This document shows positions 18,724 through 27,873 of a stretch of DNA of 64,000 nucleotides, piece by piece (the stretch's first letter is position 1; the number at the start of each line of letters is the position of its first letter). Location: the NCBI GenBank assembly GCA_024229115.1, contig JAAEST010000053.1, positions 362,350 to 426,349 on the forward strand, given 5' to 3'. The notes below the pieces were generated by a model. It was not told the DNA's origin. It did no database searches and worked only from the letters and a program-made list of their open reading frames with translations. This DNA is from Oligoflexia bacterium (lineage in GTDB: Bacteria; Bdellovibrionota; Bacteriovoracia; Bacteriovoracales; Bacteriovoracaceae). Position numbers and translations under genes: made by a program.

Positions 18724-19311
18724 ATGTTCAATTTAGTCTATAATTTTACTCATATATTTTCATTTAAAACGAAACTCCCATCATTCTCTCTTATATTTAA
18801 ATTATTCAAAGATATTCGCTTACCTGAAGGTGTCAAAGAGCTTTATCATCTTGATTGGCAAGAAATTAAGGCCCTTAATGGCTTTCATCATCAAGAAGTG
18901 AATGAAAATAAAAATGATGAAAAACAATTATTAAAAGCCAGCTCTTTAAGTTTCTACCCTAGAGAAGTTTGTCAAATTTCAATTACAAATTCTCAAAATG
19001 AAGAAATTAAGAGCAAGATCTTTAAAGGAAAATCTCACGGATTCTTTCCTACTGTTAGCTTTAAACAACAACTTTCAAAAATGATTCTTGAAGCTCGTAA
19101 AAGAGGAATTATTGTTGAAGAGATTGTGATTTCTCACACTCACCCATCAATTGAACTATTGGCCATGAAAAAAGATGGTGAAGGTGTTTATATCAAGAAT
19201 GGTTTAAGCGAAGCAGATATTAAGTTTGGTCAGCATATCGCCGAGTTTTGCCCTTACCCAGTAAGAATAAAGGCAATAACCCCGGCTGCTAATTATTCGA
19301 TGTTATTTTAA
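18724..19311 (+). CDS. Possible JAB/JAMM-type metalloprotein
   Basis: A 195-residue protein of unclear family. The C-terminal half has ISHTHPS (His138, His140, Pro141) followed by LSEADIKFGQHI (Ser162, Asp165). This matches the HxHP...SxxD pattern that binds zinc in JAB/MPN (JAMM) domains such as RadC, except that the gap between HxHP and SxxD is about 20 residues instead of the usual 6-8. Glu81 is a candidate for the catalytic glutamate. The N-terminal 60 residues are variable and basic. It has a good ribosome site (AAAAGGAGAACAGG). The stop overlaps pepN on the other strand by 9 bases. The metalloprotein reading is an inference from the motif. Confidence 0.5.
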   Translation: MFNLVYNFTHIFSFKTKLPSFSLIFKLFKDIRLPEGVKELYHLDWQEIKALNGFHHQEVNENKNDEKQLLKASSLSFYPREVCQISITNSQNEEIKSKIFKGKSHGFFPTVSFKQQLSKMILEARKRGIIVEEIVISHTHPSIELLAMKKDGEGVYIKNGLSEADIKFGQHIAEFCPYPVRIKAITPAANYSMLF

Positions 19312-21924
19312 GACATTGTCTGCACGTTCATAAACGTTCTTAGAGATACCTTTATGATCAACGATTCTTTCAAGTTCCTTTTTCATGAGGGCCTGTGCCT
19401 GTGCAGGAGCTTTCTTATAATCATTGAATGCAGTGACAATACGACTGGCAATCTGTGGGTTGATACTATCAAGTTTGATAATTTTATCGGCCACTAGTTT
19501 ATAGCCTCGTCCAGTTGGGTGATGAAATTGAACTTTGTTATTGGCAAATCCCCAGTAAACGCTACGAACAAGATTAGGAACATTCCAATCAAATACTTCA
19601 TCTTTTTCTAGCTCTTGAACTTTATCAAAAGTTGAATCAAGAGTACTTGATGAGTTAGCCGCTAACCATTTCTGGATTACAAGTGTGTCTTGCTTCCACT
19701 TATTGTAAAACTTTTGAGAGGCTTCTTTTGATCTTTCACTTTCAATATTAGCAATAATATTGAAGGCTGAAATTTCATCGGTCATATTATTAGCATTTTC
19801 AAATTGAGTGAAAATGAGGTCATGACGATTTTCTAAAGAAGCAAGATAACCTAGTAAAGTATTCTTTAGTGATCTCTTCGCAATTGAATCTCCATCTAGT
19901 TTATATTCTTTAAGTTCAGAATTAAGCTTTTCATAAAGACCAACAATAGAGTCTTCTAGTTTTTGAGCGACTGATTTACGAAGAGCAATTCTTGCTTCAT
20001 TAGTTTTGGCCACTTCTATCGTCGTTTGCTTTTGAAGAAGCATCGTTAGGGATGGTGTTGATAGGCAAAGGGCCTTAATTCCCGCAGGAAGTTTATCATC
20101 GTTAATAAGGCTATCAAAAGCTTCATAGTAACGACCATCAACTTCATTACCAGCAATCAAGTCATCGATCATTTTTGTAGCAAGAACCTGAGTAGCTTCA
20201 TAACGATTAAAAGCATCCGTCTCATTGGCCATAAAGAAAAGATAGTCTTCTGTTGTATAAGGTGCTTTTAAATTAATTGGTGCTGCGAATTCCCTATTGA
20301 GACTTGGAATAACATCTCCACTCGCTTTCATGACGAATGTTTCTTTATTATTTCTAATGTGAAGAATCCCTTGATCTAAATGAGGTTGTTCACCGTTAGA
20401 AGAAGTTAACTCAATTTTTTCATTAGAAGAACCGTCTTTAGAAAGAAGGCTCATCTTAAGCGGTAAATGATATGGTTCTTTTACCGGCTGTCCAGGAGTT
20501 GCAGGAGTCTTCTGCTCAACTGTTAAGTAAAGCTCTCCATCTTTAATCTCCCATTCCGTAATAAGCTCTGGAGTCCCAGCTTGCTTATACCAGTTTTTAA
20601 ATTGAGTCATATCAAAGTTATCATTGGCCACACTCATGGCATGAAGGAAATCTTCTGTCGTCACTGCTTGCCCATCATAAAGCTCAAAGTACTTATCCAT
20701 TCCTTTTCTAAAGCCTTCTTTCCCTAAGAAAGTTCTAATCATGCGAATAACTTCTGCCCCTTTCTCGTATATTGTCGCTGTATAGAAATTATTAATCTCC
20801 ATATAGTGATCAGGTTTGATTGGGTGGGCGTTAGGCCCCGCATCTTCAACAAATTGATGACCTCTTAAACGGGCCACATCTTGAATTCTTTGAACAGTTC
20901 TATCGTTAAGGTCGGCTGAAAACTCTTGATCGCGATAAACTGTAAGACCTTCTTTAAGAGTTAATTGAAACCAATCTCGACATGTAATTCTATTTCCTGT
21001 CCAGTTGTGAAAGTACTCATGTCCTACAACTGATTCAATACCAAGAAAGTTATCGTCGGTCGCAGTTTCAGGATTAGCAAGAACATAAACACTATTAAAA
21101 ATATTAAGTCCTTTATTTTCCATTGCTCCCATATTGAAAGAATCAACAGCAACGATCATATAAATATCGAGATCATACTCAAGACCAAATGTATCTTCAT
21201 CCCACTTCATCGATTTTTTAAGAGACTCCATTGCATGAAAACAACGAGACTCATTTCCTTTATCACAGTAGATTCTTAAATCGATTTTTCTACCAGTCAT
21301 TGTTGTATATGAATCTTGAATCATTCCCAGATCACCGGCCACAAGAGCATAAAGATAAGCTGGCTTTAAGAATGGATCTTCCCATTCTACCCAGTGACGT
21401 CCACCATCTAACTCTCCTTCTCCAATTGGATTCCCATTTGAAAGAAGTGTTGGGTAGAGGTTCTTATCGGCAACAATTTTAGTAGTATACTTGGCCATCA
21501 CATCAGGACGATCCATAAAGTAAGTAATTCTTCTAAATCCCTCTGGCTCATTTTGCGTACAAAAAATATTTCCAGACTTATAAAGACCATCAAGAGCAGT
21601 ATTTGCTGTTGGATTGATCTCATTTTCAATCACTAATTCGAATTCAGCTGGTGCACTCAATAAAGTTAAAGAGTCATCAGTTAGTTTATACTGATCTTCA
21701 GAAAGCTTTTCACCATTGATCGCCGCACTCACAAACTTGAGTTCTTCACCATTGAGGAAGAGATCATTGCCATCTTGAGATTCAGGATTCTTCTTAATCT
21801 TCATTTTCGAAGTCACTTTTGTCTCGGTATCATGAAGATCAAATGTCAGATGAATTGTCTCAATTAAGAAATTTGGGACTTTATAATCTTTAAGATAGAT
21901 GGTTGATGGTGCTGGTTCTTTCAT
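19303..21924 (-). CDS. pepN: Aminopeptidase N
   Basis: An 873-residue M1-family zinc aminopeptidase that removes N-terminal residues from peptides in the cytosol; length and layout match E. coli PepN. The substrate-recognising GAMENKG motif and the zinc site HEYFHNW with the third ligand in KEGLTVYRDQEF are all present. The remaining C-terminal half is the helical domain of the family. It is a single gene; its 3' end overlaps the JAMM-like gene. No signal peptide is present. Confidence 0.96.
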   Translation of the reverse strand: MKEPAPSTIYLKDYKVPNFLIETIHLTFDLHDTETKVTSKMKIKKNPESQDGNDLFLNGEELKFVSAAINGEKLSEDQYKLTDDSLTLLSAPAEFELVIENEINPTANTALDGLYKSGNIFCTQNEPEGFRRITYFMDRPDVMAKYTTKIVADKNLYPTLLSNGNPIGEGELDGGRHWVEWEDPFLKPAYLYALVAGDLGMIQDSYTTMTGRKIDLRIYCDKGNESRCFHAMESLKKSMKWDEDTFGLEYDLDIYMIVAVDSFNMGAMENKGLNIFNSVYVLANPETATDDNFLGIESVVGHEYFHNWTGNRITCRDWFQLTLKEGLTVYRDQEFSADLNDRTVQRIQDVARLRGHQFVEDAGPNAHPIKPDHYMEINNFYTATIYEKGAEVIRMIRTFLGKEGFRKGMDKYFELYDGQAVTTEDFLHAMSVANDNFDMTQFKNWYKQAGTPELITEWEIKDGELYLTVEQKTPATPGQPVKEPYHLPLKMSLLSKDGSSNEKIELTSSNGEQPHLDQGILHIRNNKETFVMKASGDVIPSLNREFAAPINLKAPYTTEDYLFFMANETDAFNRYEATQVLATKMIDDLIAGNEVDGRYYEAFDSLINDDKLPAGIKALCLSTPSLTMLLQKQTTIEVAKTNEARIALRKSVAQKLEDSIVGLYEKLNSELKEYKLDGDSIAKRSLKNTLLGYLASLENRHDLIFTQFENANNMTDEISAFNIIANIESERSKEASQKFYNKWKQDTLVIQKWLAANSSSTLDSTFDKVQELEKDEVFDWNVPNLVRSVYWGFANNKVQFHHPTGRGYKLVADKIIKLDSINPQIASRIVTAFNDYKKAPAQAQALMKKELERIVDHKGISKNVYERADNVLK

Positions 21925-22077
21925 AGATATTCCTTTAGATAATTCAAATTGCCACGAAGTATGCCAATAACGGTGGTATTTGTCAGTATTTGTATAATTT
22001 TCTGCTTGGAGTTAACGAGGGTTTTGATTAAAATAGAATTAACGCTAAATTAGCTACTTAGAGGTGTTTTAAGCGCT

Positions 22078-22830
22078 ATGGCGAAGAAAGACGCGAATAA
22101 AAAACATTACTTTAGTCCATTAGATGCAGATGAGAATGGACCAATGCTGGAACGTGCTTGCGAAGACAAGCTCCTTGTTTCTATTTGGATCCAGGGAAAG
22201 AGTGAAAATGACGTCGAAGAGTATGAATGTGTTCGCTATGAAGCTGAAGAAAAGAAGTTAGTGATCAAAAGTGCCGGCGGGCTTCTCTCAAAAATTGGAA
22301 CAAGCAAGAAGGTCGACAAAGAGATCTTTGTAAAAATTGGTGGCGGAAAATACCAGTATTTTACTTACTCAGTTCTTCACTACTCCAAAGAGAAAAAAGA
22401 ATATTTCGTCATAATGAATCGAGAGATATTCAAGACCCAACAACGATCGAACTATCGCCTTATGGCCTCTAAATTTATTAAGCTTAAATTTAAAATCGAC
22501 GATGATCATATCTTTGATGGTCTCGACGTTAGTGCCGGTGGAACCTCATTTGTCATTGAAGATACTGACGATAACGAGAAGTATGCTCAAGGAGTTATCT
22601 TTCCCGATTGTGAGCTTCACTTCAACGGGAAGAAATTCAATATTCCGGAAGCTAAAGTGGCGGCTCAGTTTCCTGATAAAGATGCCGCTGGAAATCCTAC
22701 AGGTAAGCAAAGAGCCGGTATCGCCTTCATGGGACTTAGCTCTAGAACTGAAGAGGATTTATTTATCCACATTAACGGGGAGGCCAGGGCCGAAGAGATG
22801 AGAAAGAAGCTTGCTAAACCAAAAGATTAA
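22078..22830 (+). CDS. PilZ-domain protein
   Basis: A 250-residue cytosolic protein with an N-terminal YcgR-like region (about 15-120) and a C-terminal PilZ domain (about 120-235). The c-di-GMP-binding signatures are visible: RSNYR (an RxxxR motif) and DVSAGG (D/NxSxxG). It should bind c-di-GMP and act as an effector on motility, adhesion or secretion. The PilZ motifs start right after the linker NREIFKTQQ, typical of the family. No flagellar or pilus gene is adjacent, so the target is unknown. It is monocistronic and lies upstream of the ceramide operon promoter. Confidence 0.85.
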   Translation: MAKKDANKKHYFSPLDADENGPMLERACEDKLLVSIWIQGKSENDVEEYECVRYEAEEKKLVIKSAGGLLSKIGTSKKVDKEIFVKIGGGKYQYFTYSVLHYSKEKKEYFVIMNREIFKTQQRSNYRLMASKFIKLKFKIDDDHIFDGLDVSAGGTSFVIEDTDDNEKYAQGVIFPDCELHFNGKKFNIPEAKVAAQFPDKDAAGNPTGKQRAGIAFMGLSSRTEEDLFIHINGEARAEEMRKKLAKPKD

Positions 22831-22890
22831 TCCCCTGTATAAATCTTAAGAAAATCAAATACTTATCACCTATTTATTTTACACACTTCT

Positions 22891-22929
22891 TTGACAATAG
22901 TTGACGTTCTTTGTCTAAAAAGATATGAA
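22891..22929 (+). promoter_or_regulatory. Two overlapping sigma70-type promoters for the ceramide operon
   Basis: TTGACA (22891-22896), 17 bases, TCTAAA (22914-22919); and, 10 bases on, TTGACG (22901-22906), 17 bases, TATGAA (22924-22929). Both would transcribe the spt gene starting at 22973 with a leader of about 35-50 bases. The staggered pair could allow regulation, but no operator is recognised. Confidence 0.5.
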
Positions 22930-22972
22930 ACTAAGCACAATTTTTTTAAACAACAGCTAGAGCGGATGCAGT

Positions 22973-24175
22973 ATGGACATTAAAACCCTACGTGGTTACA
23001 GAACTATTCAAAAAGCCAACCTTTTAAGAGCAAATAATCTTTATCCATTTTTTAGATCTATCGAAAATAGCGAAGGTACTGTCGTTAATGTAGATGGTAG
23101 AGAGCAGATAATGATTGGTTCTAATAACTATTTAGGACTTACTCACCACCCTCATGTTGTTGAAGCTGCTAAAAAAGCTATTGATGTATTCGGTACTGGT
23201 TGTACTGGTTCTCGTTTTTTAAATGGTAACTTAAATATCCACGAAGAATTAGAAGAGAAGCTTGCCAAATATCTTGGTCATGAAGCAGCTCTCGTTTTCT
23301 CTACAGGTATGCAAACAAACCTTGGTTCTGTTTCTGCTGTCTGTGGGCCAAAAGATTGTCTTATTTTTGATAGTGAAAATCATGCTTCTATTATTGATGC
23401 TTCAAGATTAGCTCTTGGACCAACATTTAAATATAAGCACAATAATATGGAATCTCTTGAAGAGGTTCTTGAAGAAAATATCAGCAGATTCAAAAATGTT
23501 TGGATCGTTGCAGATGGTGTTTTCTCTATGACTGGTGAACTTTTAAAGATGCCAGAAGTAATTGCCCTTGCAAAGAAATACGGTGCGCATGTATATATCG
23601 ACGATGCTCACGGTATTGGTGTTATGGGAGATCGTGGACGTGGAACAATGAACCACTTTAACTGTACAGATGATGTTCAGTTAAATATGGGAACATTCTC
23701 TAAGTCATTTGCTTCAATCGGTGGTGTTCTTTCAGGTTCTGCTGACTTAATCGATTATGTAAAACATAATGCTAGGTCATTCATGTTCTCTGCTTCAATG
23801 GCACCTTCTGCTGTTGCCACAGTATCAGCATGTCTTGATGTCATTATGAGTGATGAACCAATCCATGAAAATCTATGGGAGAATGTAGGTTTCATGAGAG
23901 AAGGTTTTAGAGATATCGGTTTCTATACATATAACTCTTCGACTCCAATTATTCCTATCTTTATTGGAGATGAAATGAAGTCACTTCAAGTGACAAACTT
24001 CTTAATGGAAAACGGAATCTTCGCGACTCCAGTTCTTCCTCCAGCTGTTCCAAAAGGTGAAGCCCTTATTAGAACAAGCTACATGGCAACTCATAAGAAA
24101 GAAGAACTTACTAAAGTTCTTGAAGTCTTTGCTGATGCTAAGAAGAAGTTTGATATTCCGGCGACATTTCATTAA
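22973..24175 (+). CDS. spt: Serine palmitoyltransferase
   Basis: A 400-residue PLP-dependent alpha-oxoamine synthase. The family motifs are complete: GSNNYLGLTHHP, GTGCTGSRFLNG, SENHASIID (His137 stacking on PLP), DDAHGIGVMG and the Schiff-base Lys244 in TFSKSFASIGG. The N-terminal LLRANNLYPFFRSIE region matches bacterial serine palmitoyltransferases (SPT) rather than 8-amino-7-oxononanoate synthase or glycine C-acetyltransferase. SPT condenses L-serine with an acyl thioester to give 3-ketosphinganine, the first step of sphingolipid synthesis. The call is supported by the two following genes, which look like ceramide synthase and ceramide reductase. A BioF or KBL annotation is the main alternative, but no biotin or threonine genes are nearby. 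Confidence 0.88.
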   Translation: MDIKTLRGYRTIQKANLLRANNLYPFFRSIENSEGTVVNVDGREQIMIGSNNYLGLTHHPHVVEAAKKAIDVFGTGCTGSRFLNGNLNIHEELEEKLAKYLGHEAALVFSTGMQTNLGSVSAVCGPKDCLIFDSENHASIIDASRLALGPTFKYKHNNMESLEEVLEENISRFKNVWIVADGVFSMTGELLKMPEVIALAKKYGAHVYIDDAHGIGVMGDRGRGTMNHFNCTDDVQLNMGTFSKSFASIGGVLSGSADLIDYVKHNARSFMFSASMAPSAVATVSACLDVIMSDEPIHENLWENVGFMREGFRDIGFYTYNSSTPIIPIFIGDEMKSLQVTNFLMENGIFATPVLPPAVPKGEALIRTSYMATHKKEELTKVLEVFADAKKKFDIPATFH

Positions 24176-24191
24176 TTAAAGGTTTTCTATC

Positions 24192-25310
24192 ATGACAAAT
24201 GTAACAATCGTTCCTGTTCAAACTTCGAAACAGTTAAAGGACTTTATCCACACTCCTTGGAATCTCTATCAAGGTGATAGTAAGTGGGTACCGCCTCTAA
24301 AAATGGCCGTTAATGATTTACTGAAGAGAAATCACCCATTCTACGAAACAAGTGAAATGCAAAACTTTGTGGCCTACGATGGAAAGAAGCCTATTGGTAG
24401 AATTTCTGCGGTTTACAATAATAATCATAATAAGTTTCATGAAGAAGAAAGAGGCTTCATCGGTTTTACAGAGTTTCCTAATGACGAAACTGTCGCGGCC
24501 AAACTTTTTGAAACTGCTGAAGCATGGCTAAAAGAAAAGGGTGCTAAGAATGTCCTTGGGCCAATGAATCCTTCGACAAATTATGAATGCGGAACTCTTG
24601 TGAAAGGGTTTGATGACCCGGCTCAAATCATGATGACTTATAACCAACCTTATCATGATGATATGTATAAGAAGTTTGGTTACTCTAAAGCAAAAGATCT
24701 CGTTGCTTATAGAATTAAGACTGATTTTGATATGCCAGAAATTATTAAGAGAATTGCTGAGCGTACAGAAAAGAAAGAGAAGATCACCTACCGTCACGTT
24801 AAAAAGAAAAACTGGGATAAAGAAGTTGAGCTAATGCATTCTATCTATAATGATGCATGGGAGAAGAACTGGGGTTTTGTTCCTATGACTCCAAAAGAGT
24901 TTCTTCATACCGCAAAAGATCTGAAGAGTGTTATTGATGAAAAACTTATTGTCATTGTTGAAGTAAACGGAGAGCCTGCGGGGTTCATTGTTACTCTCCC
25001 AGATCTACATCAAGTACTTCAAAAGATTCCTACAGGAAAGTTGTTGCCAACAGGGATTTTTAAACTTCTTAATGCCAAAAAATACGTGAATCGTTGTCGT
25101 GTTATTACTCTGGGAATGAAGAGCGAATTTAGAAAGAAAGGTTTAGAAACTCTTCTTTATACAAAGGCCCATCAAGTCATAAAAGATCAGGGTTATAAAG
25201 AAATTGAGATGAGCTGGATCCTTGAAGATAACCTCAATATGAATAAGCCACTTATCCGTATGGGTGCAGAGGCCTATAAAACATATCGAATCTACGAAAA
25301 AGATCTCTAA
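24192..25310 (+). CDS. bcerS: Bacterial ceramide synthase-like GNAT acyltransferase
   Basis: A 372-residue protein with a GNAT-like fold. Its N-terminus has the pattern of the family of bacterial ceramide synthases (bCerS): PWNLYQGDSKWVPPL, RNHPFY, then an IGRISAVYNNNHNKFH stretch and GFIGFTEF. Bacterial ceramide synthase N-acylates a sphingoid base with a fatty acyl-CoA and is unrelated to eukaryotic CerS. The assignment rests on this resemblance, recalled from the Caulobacter system, and on position: 16 bases after spt and overlapping cerR by one base. A generic N-acetyltransferase label would miss this. There is no signal peptide, so it should act at the cytosolic face. Confidence 0.75.
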   Translation: MTNVTIVPVQTSKQLKDFIHTPWNLYQGDSKWVPPLKMAVNDLLKRNHPFYETSEMQNFVAYDGKKPIGRISAVYNNNHNKFHEEERGFIGFTEFPNDETVAAKLFETAEAWLKEKGAKNVLGPMNPSTNYECGTLVKGFDDPAQIMMTYNQPYHDDMYKKFGYSKAKDLVAYRIKTDFDMPEIIKRIAERTEKKEKITYRHVKKKNWDKEVELMHSIYNDAWEKNWGFVPMTPKEFLHTAKDLKSVIDEKLIVIVEVNGEPAGFIVTLPDLHQVLQKIPTGKLLPTGIFKLLNAKKYVNRCRVITLGMKSEFRKKGLETLLYTKAHQVIKDQGYKEIEMSWILEDNLNMNKPLIRMGAEAYKTYRIYEKDL

Positions 25311-26305
25311 TGAAAATACTACTCACAGGTTCTACAGGTTTTGTTGGAAGTCACTTAAGTGAGTTACTCGTAAGTGCTGGCCATGAATTATATTCACTCG
25401 CCAGAAATCCAAAGAAGTTTGAAGAGTTTCAAGTTGCAGGAAAGCTTGTTAAGGGATCACTCCCCCCTTCAGGAGATCTCGCGTGGTTAGATGAACTCCC
25501 TGATGACCTCGATGCTGTTATACATACTGCTGGAGTTGTTCACTCGTTTAATGAATTTGACTTCATTAATGTAAACACCCTTGCCACAAAGAACCTTGTT
25601 GAAAAGCTAAAAGATAAGTATCAAAATTTAAACTTCGTTCTTGTCTCTTCCCTAGCAGGAGCTGGACCAAGTTCAAAAGAGAAAATAAATACTGAAGAAC
25701 ATCTTCCTAAGCCTGCTTCTGAATATGGAAAATCCAAACTAAAGGCCGAAGAGATTCTTAATGAATTAGCCCCACAGACATGGAAAACTTCTATCGTAAG
25801 GCCTCCTATGGTTATCGGACCAAGAGACCCAGCTGTCCTAGATATCTTTAAAATGGTGCAATCTCGAGTAGTTCTTTACGCAGGCCTTGATTCTAAAGAG
25901 AAGCTCTATAGCTTTGTTTGTGTTTTTGACCTTATTGAAGTGATTAAAAGAGCTGTCGAATCTGAAAAAGAAATGCGTGGTGAGGTATTCTACGCCTCTC
26001 ACCCTGAGACAATCACAATGGATCAGCTTATTAATAAAATAAAAAAGGCGATGAATAAATCGACGATGAACTTAATCGTTCCTTTCTTTGTTGTGAAAGG
26101 ACTGGCACACACTCTTGATAAAGTAAGAAAAGTGGTTCCTATTCAGTTTCGCTTAACTCCCGACAAACTAAATGAACTTGAACCTGACTGCTGGACTTGT
26201 TCTGGTCAAAAAAGTATTGAAAGTTTAGGTATGAATTATCAGTGGGATATTGATAAAACGATTCAAGCAACTTTAGAAGACTATACTACTCGTCGCTGGC
26301 TTTAG
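25310..26305 (+). CDS. cerR: CerR-type NAD(P)-dependent reductase (epimerase-like)
   Basis: A 331-residue extended short-chain dehydrogenase. The nucleotide-binding GSTGFVGSHL lies at residues 7-16, VSSLAGAGPS contains the catalytic Ser, and SEYGKSK gives the YxxxK pair. In bacterial sphingolipid synthesis, CerR, an epimerase-like protein, reduces the 3-keto group of the ceramide precursor. The order spt, bcerS, cerR, with a one-base overlap between the last two, makes this the likely role. Alternatives such as NDP-sugar epimerase are less supported because no sugar-nucleotide genes are nearby. Its stop overlaps the opposing gene by 20 bases. Confidence 0.75.
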   Translation: MKILLTGSTGFVGSHLSELLVSAGHELYSLARNPKKFEEFQVAGKLVKGSLPPSGDLAWLDELPDDLDAVIHTAGVVHSFNEFDFINVNTLATKNLVEKLKDKYQNLNFVLVSSLAGAGPSSKEKINTEEHLPKPASEYGKSKLKAEEILNELAPQTWKTSIVRPPMVIGPRDPAVLDIFKMVQSRVVLYAGLDSKEKLYSFVCVFDLIEVIKRAVESEKEMRGEVFYASHPETITMDQLINKIKKAMNKSTMNLIVPFFVVKGLAHTLDKVRKVVPIQFRLTPDKLNELEPDCWTCSGQKSIESLGMNYQWDIDKTIQATLEDYTTRRWL

Positions 26306-27821
26306 CAGACTCTCTTTCTTTTTGTATCATCTGATTCACCTTTCTTCTTAAGGCCTTCTTTTCTTTTTCACCAATACAATGGACGACAGCAATATACTGT
26401 TTCATCCCATCAATATGCCAGTCAGGATCGTCAATTTTTTCGATCACTGTAAAGGCCATTCTTAAAGGAGCATTGATATTGTAAGGAGTCAGAAGACAGA
26501 GATCTTCTTCACATTGGAAAGAGAGATAAGCTTCCGTTAAAGAATTGAGATAAATATCAAAGGCATAATCGATATAACTCTCTTGTCTTTTCTTCGGTAT
26601 ATAAATTCTCTGTTCCTTATTATGAAATGAAGAACCTTGATTGTGAGATTTCTTTCGTCCATCAGACTTTTCATAACTGGCACAAAGATTGAGAACGAGA
26701 TCAAAATCAAAATCTTCAGTATGTGCAATAATATTTTGATACTCAAAATGTTCTTTTAACTTTTCAGTGTCCCAATGAGAGTTAAAAACCACCACAAATG
26801 GTTTGTGTTCCTTCACAATCTCAATGGCATCAATGACTTTTGTTAAATCACCTTCTGAACCTTTCGGACATTGTACGGCTACAACTCCTGGTAGTTCTTT
26901 CATCATCACATCTGGAGTTTCATCTAGACTTGAATAGACTCTAATAGAGTATGGATAAGAATCTAGCGGTTTCGGAGCTTGAGCAAAGACTCTTAGTTCT
27001 GAGTCAATGATAAGAAGCTTTGTTCTTTTAGGAACAGAAGAATTAGGATAAGAATCAAAGAATTCTTCTATTTGCTTCTTTCTTTTTGCTTCTATTTCTT
27101 TCTCATGGGCAAGACGCCATGATTTTTCTTTTTCAGTTTCATCTTCTTTAACTTCAGAAATAGGCTTAAAGTGATATTTCAAATCAGATGAATATTTATA
27201 GTGATAATAGAAATTACTATTTAGCTGTCTTTCTATAGAAAAATGAGTGATAGGAAATTTCTCTCCAAAGTATGTTTTTAACTTGAAAGGAGCTTTTGCG
27301 TTGGGATAGAGATCATGTTCCACATGTGCATAGGTCGGGGTAATAAACCCAACCTTCATTTGATGATGAGCTTTTAAAATAGTATTCATACACTTTTCAG
27401 CTTTTGCAAATTCTCTTGTATTGAATTTATTTCGCTTAAAAAGATACATCGCATGATGAATAACATCACCAACTTCACCTGACTTAATATGACTTATAGG
27501 AACACCGGTAATATTCCCCTCTTCCACAAGATCAGTTGGACTTAAATAATCCCATAATCCAATCACTGACTTTAGCGAGGGTACAGCACGATCTAAAGAT
27601 CTCGCAATTGTTAAAACCTTTTCAGGTTCAACTCCATAATCTAAGAAAACAATATCTGGTTTAAAGTTTTTTATATCAATGAGTACTTTATGAAAGGTAT
27701 CTAGATCATTGGGAAATGTTTCAAGATATTCAAAGCTCTCACCTGAGTATTCAGAGTCAAATACTTCACGCAGAGTTTGAAAATATCCAGTATCCTTTCC
27801 AAGGAAAACTACATTTGCCAT
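26286..27821 (-). CDS. Degenerate receiver-domain protein with possible PilZ-like tail
   Basis: A 511-residue protein of unknown function. The N-terminus (about 1-120) resembles a response-regulator receiver, with Asp61 in PDIVFLDYG at the phosphorylation position, but the usual acidic pair at the start is missing. A second receiver-like segment begins near residue 265 (KRTKLLIIDSELRVF) and lacks a clear phospho-acceptor. Residues about 410-500 could be a PilZ-like barrel (DLCLLTPYNINAPLRMAF), but no RxxxR or D/NxSxxG motif is seen, so c-di-GMP binding is not supported. It is the third gene, 52 bases after PAP2, of a minus-strand unit with the hydroxylase and phosphatase. Confidence 0.6.
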   Translation of the reverse strand: MANVVFLGKDTGYFQTLREVFDSEYSGESFEYLETFPNDLDTFHKVLIDIKNFKPDIVFLDYGVEPEKVLTIARSLDRAVPSLKSVIGLWDYLSPTDLVEEGNITGVPISHIKSGEVGDVIHHAMYLFKRNKFNTREFAKAEKCMNTILKAHHQMKVGFITPTYAHVEHDLYPNAKAPFKLKTYFGEKFPITHFSIERQLNSNFYYHYKYSSDLKYHFKPISEVKEDETEKEKSWRLAHEKEIEAKRKKQIEEFFDSYPNSSVPKRTKLLIIDSELRVFAQAPKPLDSYPYSIRVYSSLDETPDVMMKELPGVVAVQCPKGSEGDLTKVIDAIEIVKEHKPFVVVFNSHWDTEKLKEHFEYQNIIAHTEDFDFDLVLNLCASYEKSDGRKKSHNQGSSFHNKEQRIYIPKKRQESYIDYAFDIYLNSLTEAYLSFQCEEDLCLLTPYNINAPLRMAFTVIEKIDDPDWHIDGMKQYIAVVHCIGEKEKKALRRKVNQMIQKERESAKASDE

Positions 27822-27873
27822 AACCCTATTTTAAAGGCTTTCCGGAAAAAAAGGAAATTAAAGCGATTGATAC

